Assembly: GCA_001769925.1 (NCBI GenBank)
Contig: MEPT01000050.1
Span: 30,178-41,166, forward strand
Source of the DNA: Bdellovibrionales bacterium RBG_16_40_8
GTDB lineage: Bacteria > Bdellovibrionota > Bdellovibrionia > Bdellovibrionales > UBA1609
DNA: 10,989 nucleotides
Direction: 5' to 3'
In this document: positions 1 through 6,744 of the stretch, one piece after another
How the letters are laid out: each line of letters starts with the position of its first letter
Position numbering within the stretch: the first letter of the stretch is position 1
Program-made: the position numbers and the translations under genes
The notes under the pieces: generated by a model
What the model was told of the DNA's origin: nothing
The model's input: only the letters and a program-made list of their open reading frames with translations
Databases searched by the model: none

Positions 1-72
1 GTGTTGCCGGAATTTGTGCCCAAAGACAGTTTCATTTCAGCAGTCACAGCTTCTATCGGTGCGCTGCGTTAA
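1..72 (+). CDS. C-terminal tail of an unidentified protein (5' end outside window)
   Basis: Frame 1 is open from the window edge to a TAA at 70-72 and gives 23 residues ending in SIGALR. Its composition looks more protein-like than the two other forward frames, which are rich in Cys or His. A weak AT-rich hairpin followed by five T residues lies immediately after the stop, as expected for a gene end. The fragment is too short to identify. It is convergent with the MeaB-type gene on the other strand, so the two are not in one operon. An alternative is a minus-strand gene starting at the ATG complementary to 33-35 and leaving the window, but no good ribosome binding site precedes it. Confidence 0.4.
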   Translation: MLPEFVPKDSFISAVTASIGALR

Positions 73-90
73 TACTTTAGTATTATTTTT
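70..90 (+). terminator. weak candidate intrinsic terminator
   Basis: TAATAC (70-75) and GTATTA (80-85) form a 6-bp stem with a TTTA loop, followed by TTTTT at 86-90. It starts at the stop codon of the plus-strand tail. The stem has only one G-C pair, so the call is weak. Confidence 0.3.
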
Positions 91-126
91 GTGCTTAGCG
101 TTATGTATGTGTTTTAACTAATTATT

Positions 127-1011
127 TTACTGTTTAAAAAGATTAGCTAAATCGTCGGCAGAATGAACGTTTGCGATATGTTTTTCTGCCTCTTCTTCGA
201 GGCGAGAGCGCCATAGAGCCCGGGCTTCGCCACGAAGGCGCTGCAAATTTGTTCTATTTTCTGCAAGATTTAATGAATTGCGAGCAGCCAAAATTTTCTC
301 AGCTGCATCAGAAATGCCTTCAGCATTTATTGTAGAAGTAATAACAACGTCTACCTTGCGCGCGCTTTCACTAAGGGCTTGTGCCGCTTCAATTTCTTGT
401 TTGAGAGCCAAGGCGCCAGGGCGATCGCATTTATTCACAATAAATAAATCGGCAATCTCAATAATACCCGCCTTCATCGCCTGCACCGAATCGCCGCTTT
501 CTGGCACAAGCACCACTATAACCAAATCAGCTACATTCATCACTTCGACTTCAACTTGACCAACGCCCACAGTTTCAACAAGTACAAGATCAAACCCGCA
601 AGCATCAAAGGCTCGTAACATCAGATAGGCTGCGGCACTTAAGCCCCCAAGGCTGCCCCGCGTGCCAAGTGAGCGAATAAATATGTTTTTGTCTAATGCA
701 TGAGTTGAATAACGTACGCGATCACCCAATATTGCTCCTTGAGAAATCGGGCTTGTCGGATCAACTGCAAGTATGCCAATTTTTAAATCTTTTAATTTCC
801 ATATTTTTAAAAACTCATTAATGAGTGTAGATTTACCGACTCCAGGCGGGCCAGTTATGCCAACCCGATAGGCTTGCGCTTTAGGTTTTTTGAACTCATT
901 TAGCTGTAAAACTTGTGGGCCACTTCGTTCAATGGCCGTTAAAAGTCTTGCAAAAGACAGCATATCGCCTCTTTGTGCAGTCCTCAAATATGACTCTATC
1001 TCGTCACTCAC
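127..1011 (-). CDS. meaB: MeaB/ArgK-family G3E GTPase (methylmalonyl-CoA mutase chaperone type)
   Basis: 294-residue P-loop GTPase of the MeaB/ArgK family. Visible motifs in order are the Walker A loop GPPGVGKS (54-61), the family signature AVDPTSP...GAILGDRVR (82-100), RSLGTRGSLGGLS (113-125), the ETVGVGQ segment (146-152) and the guanine-specificity motif NKCD (193-196). Family members use GTP hydrolysis to gate cofactor B12 loading and protect methylmalonyl-CoA mutase. No mutase gene is visible here, so the partner is inferred from the family. The start is GTG (complement of 1009-1011), preceded by AGAAGG about 8 nt upstream. It is slightly shorter than many homologues, which run to about 320-340 residues; the core is complete and the short part is the C-terminal dimerisation region. 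It is transcribed divergently from the gene at 1209. Confidence 0.9.
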   Translation of the reverse strand: MSDEIESYLRTAQRGDMLSFARLLTAIERSGPQVLQLNEFKKPKAQAYRVGITGPPGVGKSTLINEFLKIWKLKDLKIGILAVDPTSPISQGAILGDRVRYSTHALDKNIFIRSLGTRGSLGGLSAAAYLMLRAFDACGFDLVLVETVGVGQVEVEVMNVADLVIVVLVPESGDSVQAMKAGIIEIADLFIVNKCDRPGALALKQEIEAAQALSESARKVDVVITSTINAEGISDAAEKILAARNSLNLAENRTNLQRLRGEARALWRSRLEEEAEKHIANVHSADDLANLFKQ

Positions 1012-1069
1012 CCTGTTACCTTCTATTCAGTTATAACTTATTGAAAATCTTAGGTTTTTATTGGCTTCT

Positions 1070-1159
1070 TGTCCACCTGTCAGAGAATTAGTCAGTAGAC
1101 ATTTGCTGGCATAATTTTAGTGGCTATAAATCTCAATAATTTCAGATGGTTACGCGACA
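1070..1159. promoter_or_regulatory. cluster of TGTC/GACA half-sites upstream of the sigma-54-like promoter
   Basis: TGTC occurs at 1070-1073 and 1078-1081, and its complement GACA at 1098-1101 and 1156-1159. The second and third form an inverted pair, TGTC-N16-GACA, centred about 100 nt upstream of the predicted sigma-54 start. That is a normal distance for an enhancer-binding activator. A similar cluster precedes the VWA gene at 7932. Fewer than one such 4-mer is expected by chance in 90 bp of this composition. Binding by an activator is inference only. Confidence 0.3.
1103..1130 (+). promoter_or_regulatory. weak sigma-70-like promoter candidate
   Basis: TTGCTG (1103-1108), a 16-nt spacer and TATAAA (1125-1130). 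The -10 matches 5 of 6 consensus bases, the -35 only 3 of 6. It could give basal transcription of the two-gene unit at 1209, in addition to the sigma-54-like site closer to the gene. Confidence 0.25.
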
Positions 1160-1164
1160 AGATC

Positions 1165-1179
1165 GGGCACGGTTTATGC
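1165..1179 (+). promoter_or_regulatory. sigma-54-like (-24/-12) promoter
   Basis: GGGCACG-N4-ATGC at 1165-1179 matches the RpoN consensus TGGCACG-N4-TTGC except for the first base of each block. The essential GG (1166-1167) and GC (1178-1179) are separated by exactly 10 nt. The predicted start lies near 1190. That leaves a leader of about 19 nt holding the Shine-Dalgarno AGAGGAG (1196-1202) and the ATG at 1209. Geometry and strand match the downstream gene pair. Confidence 0.55.
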
Positions 1180-1208
1180 GTTGTATTTATGTTTAAGAGG
1201 AGCATTAA

Positions 1209-2315
1209 ATGCTAAGGCCCAGACAAATAGTAATATTAACATTAATCTTATGCTTTGGTTTTTTTCTTAAAAGCCTCAAACACCTTAATGGTTTATCTTC
1301 GCATAAATCTGACAAAATCTCATCATTAGCCCTTAAAGATTTAGATGTACGCCCCTTTCATATAGGCGAAAATGATTTTGCCGCTGGCCGAGATTATGCG
1401 CGCAGAATGAAATTACTTGGTAATCGCGGTATGAAATTAAATAGTAAACCTAACACTTTTAGCGCATACGATTTTTCTGAGGGACACAAAGTTGCACAAA
1501 ATACGACAAAAACTAAAGCCAAGGCCAAAGAAAGCATTAAAAATAAAAAAGCGCGCGCTAAGGCTAAAATTGGAGAAAATGCAACAGCACAAGAATCAAC
1601 AACATACTATCCAGAAGCAGAAAAGACTCGCCTTTTAGAAAACCGAAATAGTCACACCGAAACTTTCACTAATCAATTTTATCCAGTTTATCCAGAAAAA
1701 AAGAAAGATGATGAACTGCCAATAACTTTCGATGACTGGGCTAAATTGATATTCAATAATGGCCCACAACCAAATAGCGTAGTAAAGCTCATTGAGTTTT
1801 ATCAAAACAACATGGTAACCGCTGAAGTTTTTTATGATTTACTTAGCGCAATGATTGATGACTCAAATAACAAACAACATCTTCTTGCTGTTTATGCTGC
1901 AGGTAACACGCCAAGCCCAAATAGCTTTATCTTTTTGGTAAACGCACTAAAAAAAGAACCTCAGGGGTCTCAAGCCGCTGCCAAAGCAAACGAACAAATG
2001 AAGGCATATGAAACTATAAATAATGTGGTGTATCTAAAAGCAGTAATTGAAAATCAAATTGAAGATGAAGCGACAGTTGAACTTGCAGTTAATTTAATTG
2101 ATAAATCAACCTCTGCATATTTAGAAAACAGAAACCCATCTACCGTAGATGCCACTCAAAAAGCTCGCCTAATTAAGGCATATAATGGGTTTCAATCTAC
2201 TCTAGAGCGCGTTATTGCATTATATCACAATCAAAGCTCTATCACTAAGCCGGCACAGAGCGCATTACAACGAATAAAAAATCTCTCTGTTGTCGCTTCT
2301 GATCTAAGCGGTTAG
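1209..2315 (+). CDS. membrane-anchored or secreted helical protein of unknown function
   Basis: 368 residues, not recognised. The ATG is preceded by a strong Shine-Dalgarno AGAGGAG with 6-nt spacing. Residues 6-20 are a hydrophobic segment after a basic N-terminus (MLRPRQ), which is a signal anchor or an uncleaved signal peptide. No clear AxA site follows, so membrane anchoring facing the periplasm is the likelier reading. Residues 99-121 form a Lys/Ala-rich basic low-complexity stretch. Residues 130-170 are polar, with Tyr-Pro elements (YYPEAEK, YPVYPEKKK). From about 172 to the end the protein looks alpha-helical, with amphipathic helices reminiscent of TPR or HEAT-type folds but no repeat I can define. 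It is followed 10 nt later by a predicted outer-membrane barrel gene, so the two probably act together at the envelope. A sigma-54-like promoter lies directly upstream. Confidence 0.75.
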   Translation: MLRPRQIVILTLILCFGFFLKSLKHLNGLSSHKSDKISSLALKDLDVRPFHIGENDFAAGRDYARRMKLLGNRGMKLNSKPNTFSAYDFSEGHKVAQNTTKTKAKAKESIKNKKARAKAKIGENATAQESTTYYPEAEKTRLLENRNSHTETFTNQFYPVYPEKKKDDELPITFDDWAKLIFNNGPQPNSVVKLIEFYQNNMVTAEVFYDLLSAMIDDSNNKQHLLAVYAAGNTPSPNSFIFLVNALKKEPQGSQAAAKANEQMKAYETINNVVYLKAVIENQIEDEATVELAVNLIDKSTSAYLENRNPSTVDATQKARLIKAYNGFQSTLERVIALYHNQSSITKPAQSALQRIKNLSVVASDLSG

Positions 2316-2325
2316 AATTTTCAAC

Positions 2326-3060
2326 ATGAAGAAAATAATTTCTGTCATTGCTTTTTTGTCTATACTAGATAACGTTCACGCAATTGAAATACCTAAAAAT
2401 CTCAATTACCCAGATTTAACCGAAGTAATACAAATTCTTGGCCATAGCACTAGTAGCAAATTTCTAAGCGATCCCTTTCCGCTCGGAGGATACTATGGTT
2501 TTGAAATTGGCGTTTCTATTGAGGTAATCAACACCACTAATCTTTCGCATCTTGGCGCCGGAACTAATAAGCAATCTAGCTTTCAATATAACCGATTGGC
2601 CATTGGCAAAGGATTATACAATAACATAGACGCTTTTATACATTTTGTGCCCCTTTCTAATTCTAATGAAGTGTCTGCGTATGGCGGCCTTTTAAAATGG
2701 AATTTCTATCAAGCCCCTTTTTATCCTTTTTCACTTTCAGTCATCGGACACATCAACACCATGGATATTAAAGACTCCTTTATTAATGAAACTATGGGTT
2801 GGGATATACTTGGCGGCATTAATCTAAGTACTTTCTCGCTTTATTTTGGCGGCGGCAATCAACGAACTCGCAGTACTTTTTCAAAAAGTATATTAGACTC
2901 AGCCATTTCTCTTAACTCTACAGGAACTATTATTGTTCGCGAATCGCAGATACACTCATTTGCCGGATTAAATATCAATTTCTCATCATTTTTTGTTGCC
3001 ACGCAAATAGACCGCTACGAACAACCTGTATATGGCGCCAAGATCGGGCTAAGATACTAA
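2326..3060 (+). CDS. probable small outer-membrane beta-barrel protein, function unknown
   Basis: 244 residues. A classic signal peptide (MKKIISVIAFLSILDNVHA, cleavage predicted after residue 19) is followed by a mature part of alternating polar and aromatic residues with Gly-rich turns, such as GGYYGFEIGVSIEV, GGLLKWNFY and YFGGGNQRTRS. It ends in GAKIGLRY. The C-terminal aromatic residue preceded by an alternating strand is the usual signal for outer-membrane barrel insertion. Length and strand pattern would suit a barrel of about 8-12 strands (inference). The ATG lies 10 nt after the upstream stop and has no convincing Shine-Dalgarno sequence, so translation is probably coupled to the first gene of the unit. 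No named family is recognised. The gene is convergent with rfaE2, with 21 nt between the stops and no clear terminator. Confidence 0.75.
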   Translation: MKKIISVIAFLSILDNVHAIEIPKNLNYPDLTEVIQILGHSTSSKFLSDPFPLGGYYGFEIGVSIEVINTTNLSHLGAGTNKQSSFQYNRLAIGKGLYNNIDAFIHFVPLSNSNEVSAYGGLLKWNFYQAPFYPFSLSVIGHINTMDIKDSFINETMGWDILGGINLSTFSLYFGGGNQRTRSTFSKSILDSAISLNSTGTIIVRESQIHSFAGLNINFSSFFVATQIDRYEQPVYGAKIGLRY

Positions 3061-3081
3061 TAAATTCACTAAATTATAAAA

Positions 3082-3552
3082 TTATTTCTGATGTGCCTTC
3101 TTAATAATTTCTGTTGTGGAGCGACCATCAACAAACTGAAGCGTTCGCACTTCTCCGCCATAAGAGCGTACAAATGCCCCCCCTTCTATTTTATCAATAG
3201 CCCAATCACCGCCTTTGACTAAAATATCAGGACGAACTTTTTTTATTAACTCTGTGGGGACATCTTCATCAAATAATGTAACAAAATCAACACACTCTAG
3301 ACTAGCAAGAATTTCTGCACGATCGGCTTCTGATTGCAACGGGCGATTAGGTCCCTTTAAGCGCTTAACACTAGAATCAGTATTTAGTCCGACAATCAAC
3401 AAATCGCCGAGGGTACGTGCCTCGCGCAAATATCTTATGTGCCCAACGTGAAGCAAATCAAAACAACCGTTGGTGAAAACTAATTTTCTATTTATTCTTG
3501 CCTGTGAAAGTGGCGCTTGTAGTTCAGCTGCATTTAAAAAAAAACGTCCCAC
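3082..3552 (-). CDS. rfaE2: D-glycero-beta-D-manno-heptose 1-phosphate adenylyltransferase (stand-alone RfaE2/HldE C-domain type)
   Basis: 156-residue nucleotidyltransferase that transfers AMP from ATP to heptose 1-phosphate to give ADP-heptose for LPS inner core. Visible signatures are [12 protein letters not shown] (27-38) with the catalytic HxGH (35-38), [18 protein letters not shown] (65-82), VKGGDW (112-117) and GRSTTEII (143-150), the family's version of the second ATP-binding motif. The kinase half found in fused HldE is absent, so the kinase (RfaE1/HldA) must be encoded elsewhere. The start is GTG (complement of 3550-3552), 21 nt after the RDD gene stop, with a weak AGAAAG about 11 nt upstream. 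It is the last gene of the visible minus-strand cluster. Confidence 0.9.
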   Translation of the reverse strand: MGRFFLNAAELQAPLSQARINRKLVFTNGCFDLLHVGHIRYLREARTLGDLLIVGLNTDSSVKRLKGPNRPLQSEADRAEILASLECVDFVTLFDEDVPTELIKKVRPDILVKGGDWAIDKIEGGAFVRSYGGEVRTLQFVDGRSTTEIIKKAHQK

Positions 3553-3573
3553 GTAGTTTGCTTTCTAAGCTGG

Positions 3574-4404
3574 TTAGATGTTTCTCCTGTACAATTGAAG
3601 TCCAGAAAACTTTGCAGCCAAATCTCGACCAAATAATAACGAACCAAGCGGCAATATTACTAACCCGGTAATAAGCATTAAAATAGATCGCCATAAAACC
3701 TGCGCAGGGTACCTGGCTTTAAGTATTTGCTCATCGTCGCCCATCTGCAAATCAAAAGTCCATTCACTTATAGTACAACCGAAGAAACTTCTTGATACAA
3801 TAACGTACATTTCGTACACAGCGAAATACATAACGATCAAACTCAATTGAGTGGCAAACTCTTTTTGTGAGCTCTGCATGACCGAAACAAGATCAACTCC
3901 GGTTGCAGTAATGAGACTTACCAAAAAAATAAGCGATATTGCCAACACAATAGCAACATCAAGTATAATTGCAGAAAAACTAACAGCAACGGGTGTTAAT
4001 TTCTTAGTAAAATTGTCACTTGCGCTGCGACGTGTACCGGTACTTTCAGATAAGCTTTTGTCTGGCAACTGAAAGGCAACATTTTCTATGGGCGATATCT
4101 CAGGCGAAATGGCGGGGTTTTTCACATCAGAAATATCTCTCGGAAGAATTTCTGTAATTTGTATGGGTTTAGCCTTTTTTTCAATGGGCTTAAGCGCCTC
4201 ATGTAATTCGGCAAGAATTTCTTTAGAGGTGCGCGGCCGCGTAGATTCTAATAGTTCTGCCGGCGGTTCTGTGGGCAACGAACGGCGCATATTATTTTGC
4301 GCTAAGCCCACCTTTGCAATTTGATCTTTTAAACTTGTTTGACGTTTATGAAAACCTAAACCTGACGTTAAAGGCTTCATTTCGAATTCATCACCTTGAT
4401 CCAT
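3574..4404 (-). CDS. RDD-family membrane protein with long cytoplasmic N-terminal extension
   Basis: 276 residues from the ATG complementary to 4402-4404. A GTG at 4414-4416 in the same frame would add four residues, but the ATG has the better site, with GGGGGA about 4 nt upstream. The C-terminal half carries RDD-domain features (numbering from the ATG): a first membrane segment near 141-166 with a conserved-type Asp (ILDVAIV), a second near 185-203, the loop GCTISEWTFDLQ (209-220) matching the family's G-T-G-K-x-x-x-G-L loop in relaxed form, and a third membrane segment near 240-258. About 130 preceding residues are charged, Pro-rich and probably disordered. RDD proteins are poorly defined; some are reported ion exchangers. 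The gene starts 19 nt after the rsmE stop and is followed 21 nt later by rfaE2, so it is probably co-transcribed with both. Confidence 0.75.
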   Translation of the reverse strand: MDQGDEFEMKPLTSGLGFHKRQTSLKDQIAKVGLAQNNMRRSLPTEPPAELLESTRPRTSKEILAELHEALKPIEKKAKPIQITEILPRDISDVKNPAISPEISPIENVAFQLPDKSLSESTGTRRSASDNFTKKLTPVAVSFSAIILDVAIVLAISLIFLVSLITATGVDLVSVMQSSQKEFATQLSLIVMYFAVYEMYVIVSRSFFGCTISEWTFDLQMGDDEQILKARYPAQVLWRSILMLITGLVILPLGSLLFGRDLAAKFSGLQLYRRNI

Positions 4405-4423
4405 CCTGTCCCCCACAAGATTA

Positions 4424-5176
4424 TTAGCTCATCAACCCGCATTCGTACTTTATGACGCTGATGGCGGCGATGCAAGCAGTATCCGCCCGCAATATTTGAT
4501 TACCCATTGTTACCGGCGGCAGACCATTTTCTTTCATGTACCGCACTTCAGCGTCACTAAAACCGCCTTCAGATCCAACTATAGCCCATACTTCTTGAGG
4601 ATTGCTCTTAATAAGTCGAGAGATCTCAAACTTAATACTAAGGGCTTTTTCACCCTCATAAGTGAATAGACCCACAACAGATGTGTTTTGGTTAAGACCT
4701 TGCACAAACTCACATATGTCTAGAGGCCGTCTAATTTTCAGTAATTGACCACGACCTGTCTGTTCAGTAGCTGACTTAATTATTTTATCAAAACGCTTCA
4801 CTCTTGATGGCGACCAATCTCTTAATGCACGCGTAAAACTATGCTCGGTAAAAAGTGGTTGAATCTCTGAAACGGCAAGTTCTACAGATTTTTCTATAAC
4901 CTCTTCAAAAACATTCCACTTCGGCAATGCAAAGGCCAAATTTACATATGGACGCTTTATTTCTGGAAGTTTTCTTCTACCGATAATTTCAACTTGCACA
5001 GATTTTTTCTTAATCTCACATATATGCACGCGAAGAGCTTCTGTGTCTCCGCTAAGAATTTCAAACTCTTCACCGACTCGAAATCTAGATACATGAATAA
5101 CATGATGAAAAGCCTCGTCGATAAGCTCAAACGTAGGGCCCTTAATTATATCAGGGTCTACCCAAATTCTTCTCAC
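4424..5176 (-). CDS. rsmE: 16S rRNA (uracil-1498-N3)-methyltransferase RsmE
   Basis: 250-residue SPOUT-class (trefoil-knot) methyltransferase that adds a methyl group to N3 of U1498 in 16S rRNA using S-adenosylmethionine. A short N-terminal PUA-like region is followed by ALPKWNVFEEVIEKSVELAVSEIQPLFTEHS in two conserved blocks (83-113), the EQTGRG motif (138-143), the knot signature GSEGGFS (201-207) and LRADTACIAAI (229-239), where most relatives have LR-x-ETA. Length is normal for the family. The start is GTG; its first three bases overlap the prmA stop in a GTGA junction (complement of 5173-5176). That overlap shows translational coupling. Confidence 0.92.
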   Translation of the reverse strand: MRRIWVDPDIIKGPTFELIDEAFHHVIHVSRFRVGEEFEILSGDTEALRVHICEIKKKSVQVEIIGRRKLPEIKRPYVNLAFALPKWNVFEEVIEKSVELAVSEIQPLFTEHSFTRALRDWSPSRVKRFDKIIKSATEQTGRGQLLKIRRPLDICEFVQGLNQNTSVVGLFTYEGEKALSIKFEISRLIKSNPQEVWAIVGSEGGFSDAEVRYMKENGLPPVTMGNQILRADTACIAAISVIKYECGLMS

Positions 5177-6054
5177 GACTGCCTCTTAAGTAAGTACCCA
5201 ACCCACTCGCCAAGTTCGCGCCTGTCAATTAAGTTAAACTCTGCAAAAGAAAACTCTGAACGAAATATTTTATCACGATCACTAAGAATTCCAGTTAACA
5301 GCAAATAACCCTTGGGCGCAACGCGAGAACGCAGGTCATCTTGTAGTTTAACCAAAACTCCATCAATAATGTTTGCGACAACCCACGAATAAGTGCCATG
5401 AATACAAGACACATCTTCATCTACTACAGAAATAAACGCTGTTTTATTTATTAACAAATTTTCTCTAGCTACACGACGCGCTTCGGGGTCATTGTCGTTA
5501 GCAACAATCTGCATAAAACCTAAACGCTCAGCTAACATGGCTAAAATACCTGTGCCGGTACCGACATCAAGAAGTGTCGTGCCACCAGAAGAATAATCTT
5601 TCAGAATACTCGCAGCCAGTCTTGTCGTTTCGTGAGTACCAGTGCCAAACGCCATACCCGGATCAATGCGTATTACGTGCTTTGCCTCATGGGGTATTTC
5701 GCTCCAGCTGGGGACAACCCAAACTTCGCTAGTAAGACAAAATGGTTGAAAGCTTTTTTGCCACTCTTCTAACCAATCGCGATTTTTTTCGCCAACCAAA
5801 CTGCAAAAGCTTTGCCTAAAAGTAATTTGCAAATTATGCAAAAAATCTATGTTTGGCCTGTCGAGAAAATAAATATAAAGCTCTGTGAGATCTTTATGCA
5901 AAGTAACCGGCTCGTACTCGCGATTTTTCTGCTCAAAGGCGAGTTTTTCTTCGATACCAGACGCTCCGGCGGCAAAAGCGAGCTCTGAAACTATTTCTGC
6001 CTCGGCAGGGGTCAAATTTGAAACCGTGAGTTTATAATAATCACTAAAAGTCAT
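5173..6054 (-). CDS. prmA: ribosomal protein L11 methyltransferase PrmA
   Basis: 293 residues, normal length. PrmA trimethylates ribosomal protein L11 with S-adenosylmethionine. The N-terminal substrate-recognition domain (about 1-85) is followed by the linker with DWLEEWQKSFQP (93-104), the family signature DPGMAFGTGTHETT (131-144), class I methyltransferase motif I as DVGTGTG (163-169), an acidic loop NDNDPEA (186-192), and VANII (226-230) in the active-site strand. The ATG is preceded by AAGGG only two bases away. That is an unusually close Shine-Dalgarno, and an 8-bp hairpin abuts it. It overlaps rsmE by 4 nt and starts 41 nt downstream of the FlgT-C-like gene. Confidence 0.92.
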   Translation of the reverse strand: MTFSDYYKLTVSNLTPAEAEIVSELAFAAGASGIEEKLAFEQKNREYEPVTLHKDLTELYIYFLDRPNIDFLHNLQITFRQSFCSLVGEKNRDWLEEWQKSFQPFCLTSEVWVVPSWSEIPHEAKHVIRIDPGMAFGTGTHETTRLAASILKDYSSGGTTLLDVGTGTGILAMLAERLGFMQIVANDNDPEARRVARENLLINKTAFISVVDEDVSCIHGTYSWVVANIIDGVLVKLQDDLRSRVAPKGYLLLTGILSDRDKIFRSEFSFAEFNLIDRRELGEWVGYLLKRQS

Positions 6055-6059
6055 AGCCC

Positions 6060-6083
6060 TTGAGGTACAATGAATTACCTCAA
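6060..6083 (-). promoter_or_regulatory. perfect 8-bp inverted repeat (hairpin) abutting the prmA start
   Basis: TTGAGGTA-N8-TACCTCAA, an exact 8-bp inverted repeat with an 8-nt loop. On the prmA strand the 3' arm ends 5 nt before the ATG, and the last A bases of the arm belong to the AAGGG that would serve as Shine-Dalgarno. No T-run follows, so it is not a standard terminator. It could limit ribosome access to prmA or be a DNA operator. Confidence 0.5.
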
Positions 6084-6095
6084 TTGCCTAGTGCT

Positions 6096-6674
6096 TTACA
6101 TTGAAGTTCCTACAGATACCGGTGGCTGAGGCGTTACTGATGAAAAATCTTTACGTTCATCTTTCGGTGCCGCTACTGGAGCTGGCGCAATCTCTACGTA
6201 TAAAATCGGCGTTTCTTCTTGCCCTGGCACATTAACAGGTTTCTCAGCGCCTAAAGAAGCATTTTTATTTGAAGACATTTTGGCTGAGTTTAGATCTACC
6301 TTGTCGCCAACCATAATCGCATCAAAATCAATTACCGGTCGACTTTCGCTATCTACAATTTTTTCTAGCCGTGCCACGCTTATGTCTGGCTGAACATGAA
6401 TAATTCTGAGTTGCCCCACCGCCACCACCAAATCCCCTAGCGATTTATTTTGATACTGATCATAGAGAGATTGACGGCGTAAAACTGATACAATCATATT
6501 TTTTCTAAGGCCATCCTTCTCACCAGCACTAATATAGTAATCCTTAGGAGCGACTTCATTATTTTCCATCGCGAGCGGGCGACGTACATCAAACACAGTT
6601 ATATCTTTGGCCCATGTAGAGATCGACTGAGAACTTAATATAATAATTAATAATAAATAACGCCAACTTGGCAT
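6096..6674 (-). CDS. exported protein with FlgT C-terminal-like domain, possible flagellar accessory
   Basis: 192 residues. A signal peptide (residues 1-22, ending STWA before KD) directs export. The core, about 44-128, reads YYISAGEKDGLRKNMIVSVLRR, then GQLRIIHVQPDISVARLEKI, then IMVGDKVDL. This order of G-x-x-D-G-hydrophobic, G-x-L-x-I, S-x-A-x-L and V-G-D-x-V elements resembles the small beta-barrel C-terminal domain of FlgT-type flagellar proteins, though the similarity is by eye. Residues 130-192 are a Pro/Ala-rich tail that looks disordered. The ATG has a good Shine-Dalgarno AAGAGGG with 5-nt spacing. The position directly after csrA-fliW supports a flagellar or envelope role, but no full FlgT (about 380 residues) is present. 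Function is inferred, not established. Confidence 0.7.
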   Translation of the reverse strand: MPSWRYLLLIIILSSQSISTWAKDITVFDVRRPLAMENNEVAPKDYYISAGEKDGLRKNMIVSVLRRQSLYDQYQNKSLGDLVVAVGQLRIIHVQPDISVARLEKIVDSESRPVIDFDAIMVGDKVDLNSAKMSSNKNASLGAEKPVNVPGQEETPILYVEIAPAPVAAPKDERKDFSSVTPQPPVSVGTSM

Positions 6675-6744
6675 AAAAACCCTCTTAAAAGAGTGTTCGG
6701 ATAAGAGAGGTTACAACTTGAGAAATTTTTGCCGAGACAAAAGG

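Noticed and set aside
1..35. Start of a minus-strand gene (ATG complementary to 33-35) running off the window
   Set aside because: Only 11 codons are visible, with no good ribosome binding site. The plus-strand tail with a terminator-like hairpin at its stop explains the segment better.
1012..1060. Sigma-70 promoter for meaB from TATAAC close to its start
   Set aside because: No -35 partner at proper spacing, and the transcript would begin inside the Shine-Dalgarno sequence.
6682..6693. CTCTT-AA-AAGAG hairpin in front of the FlgT-C-like gene
   Set aside because: Arms of 5 bp with a 2-nt loop leave at most a 4-bp stem after steric constraints. It is mostly the Shine-Dalgarno and a chance complement.
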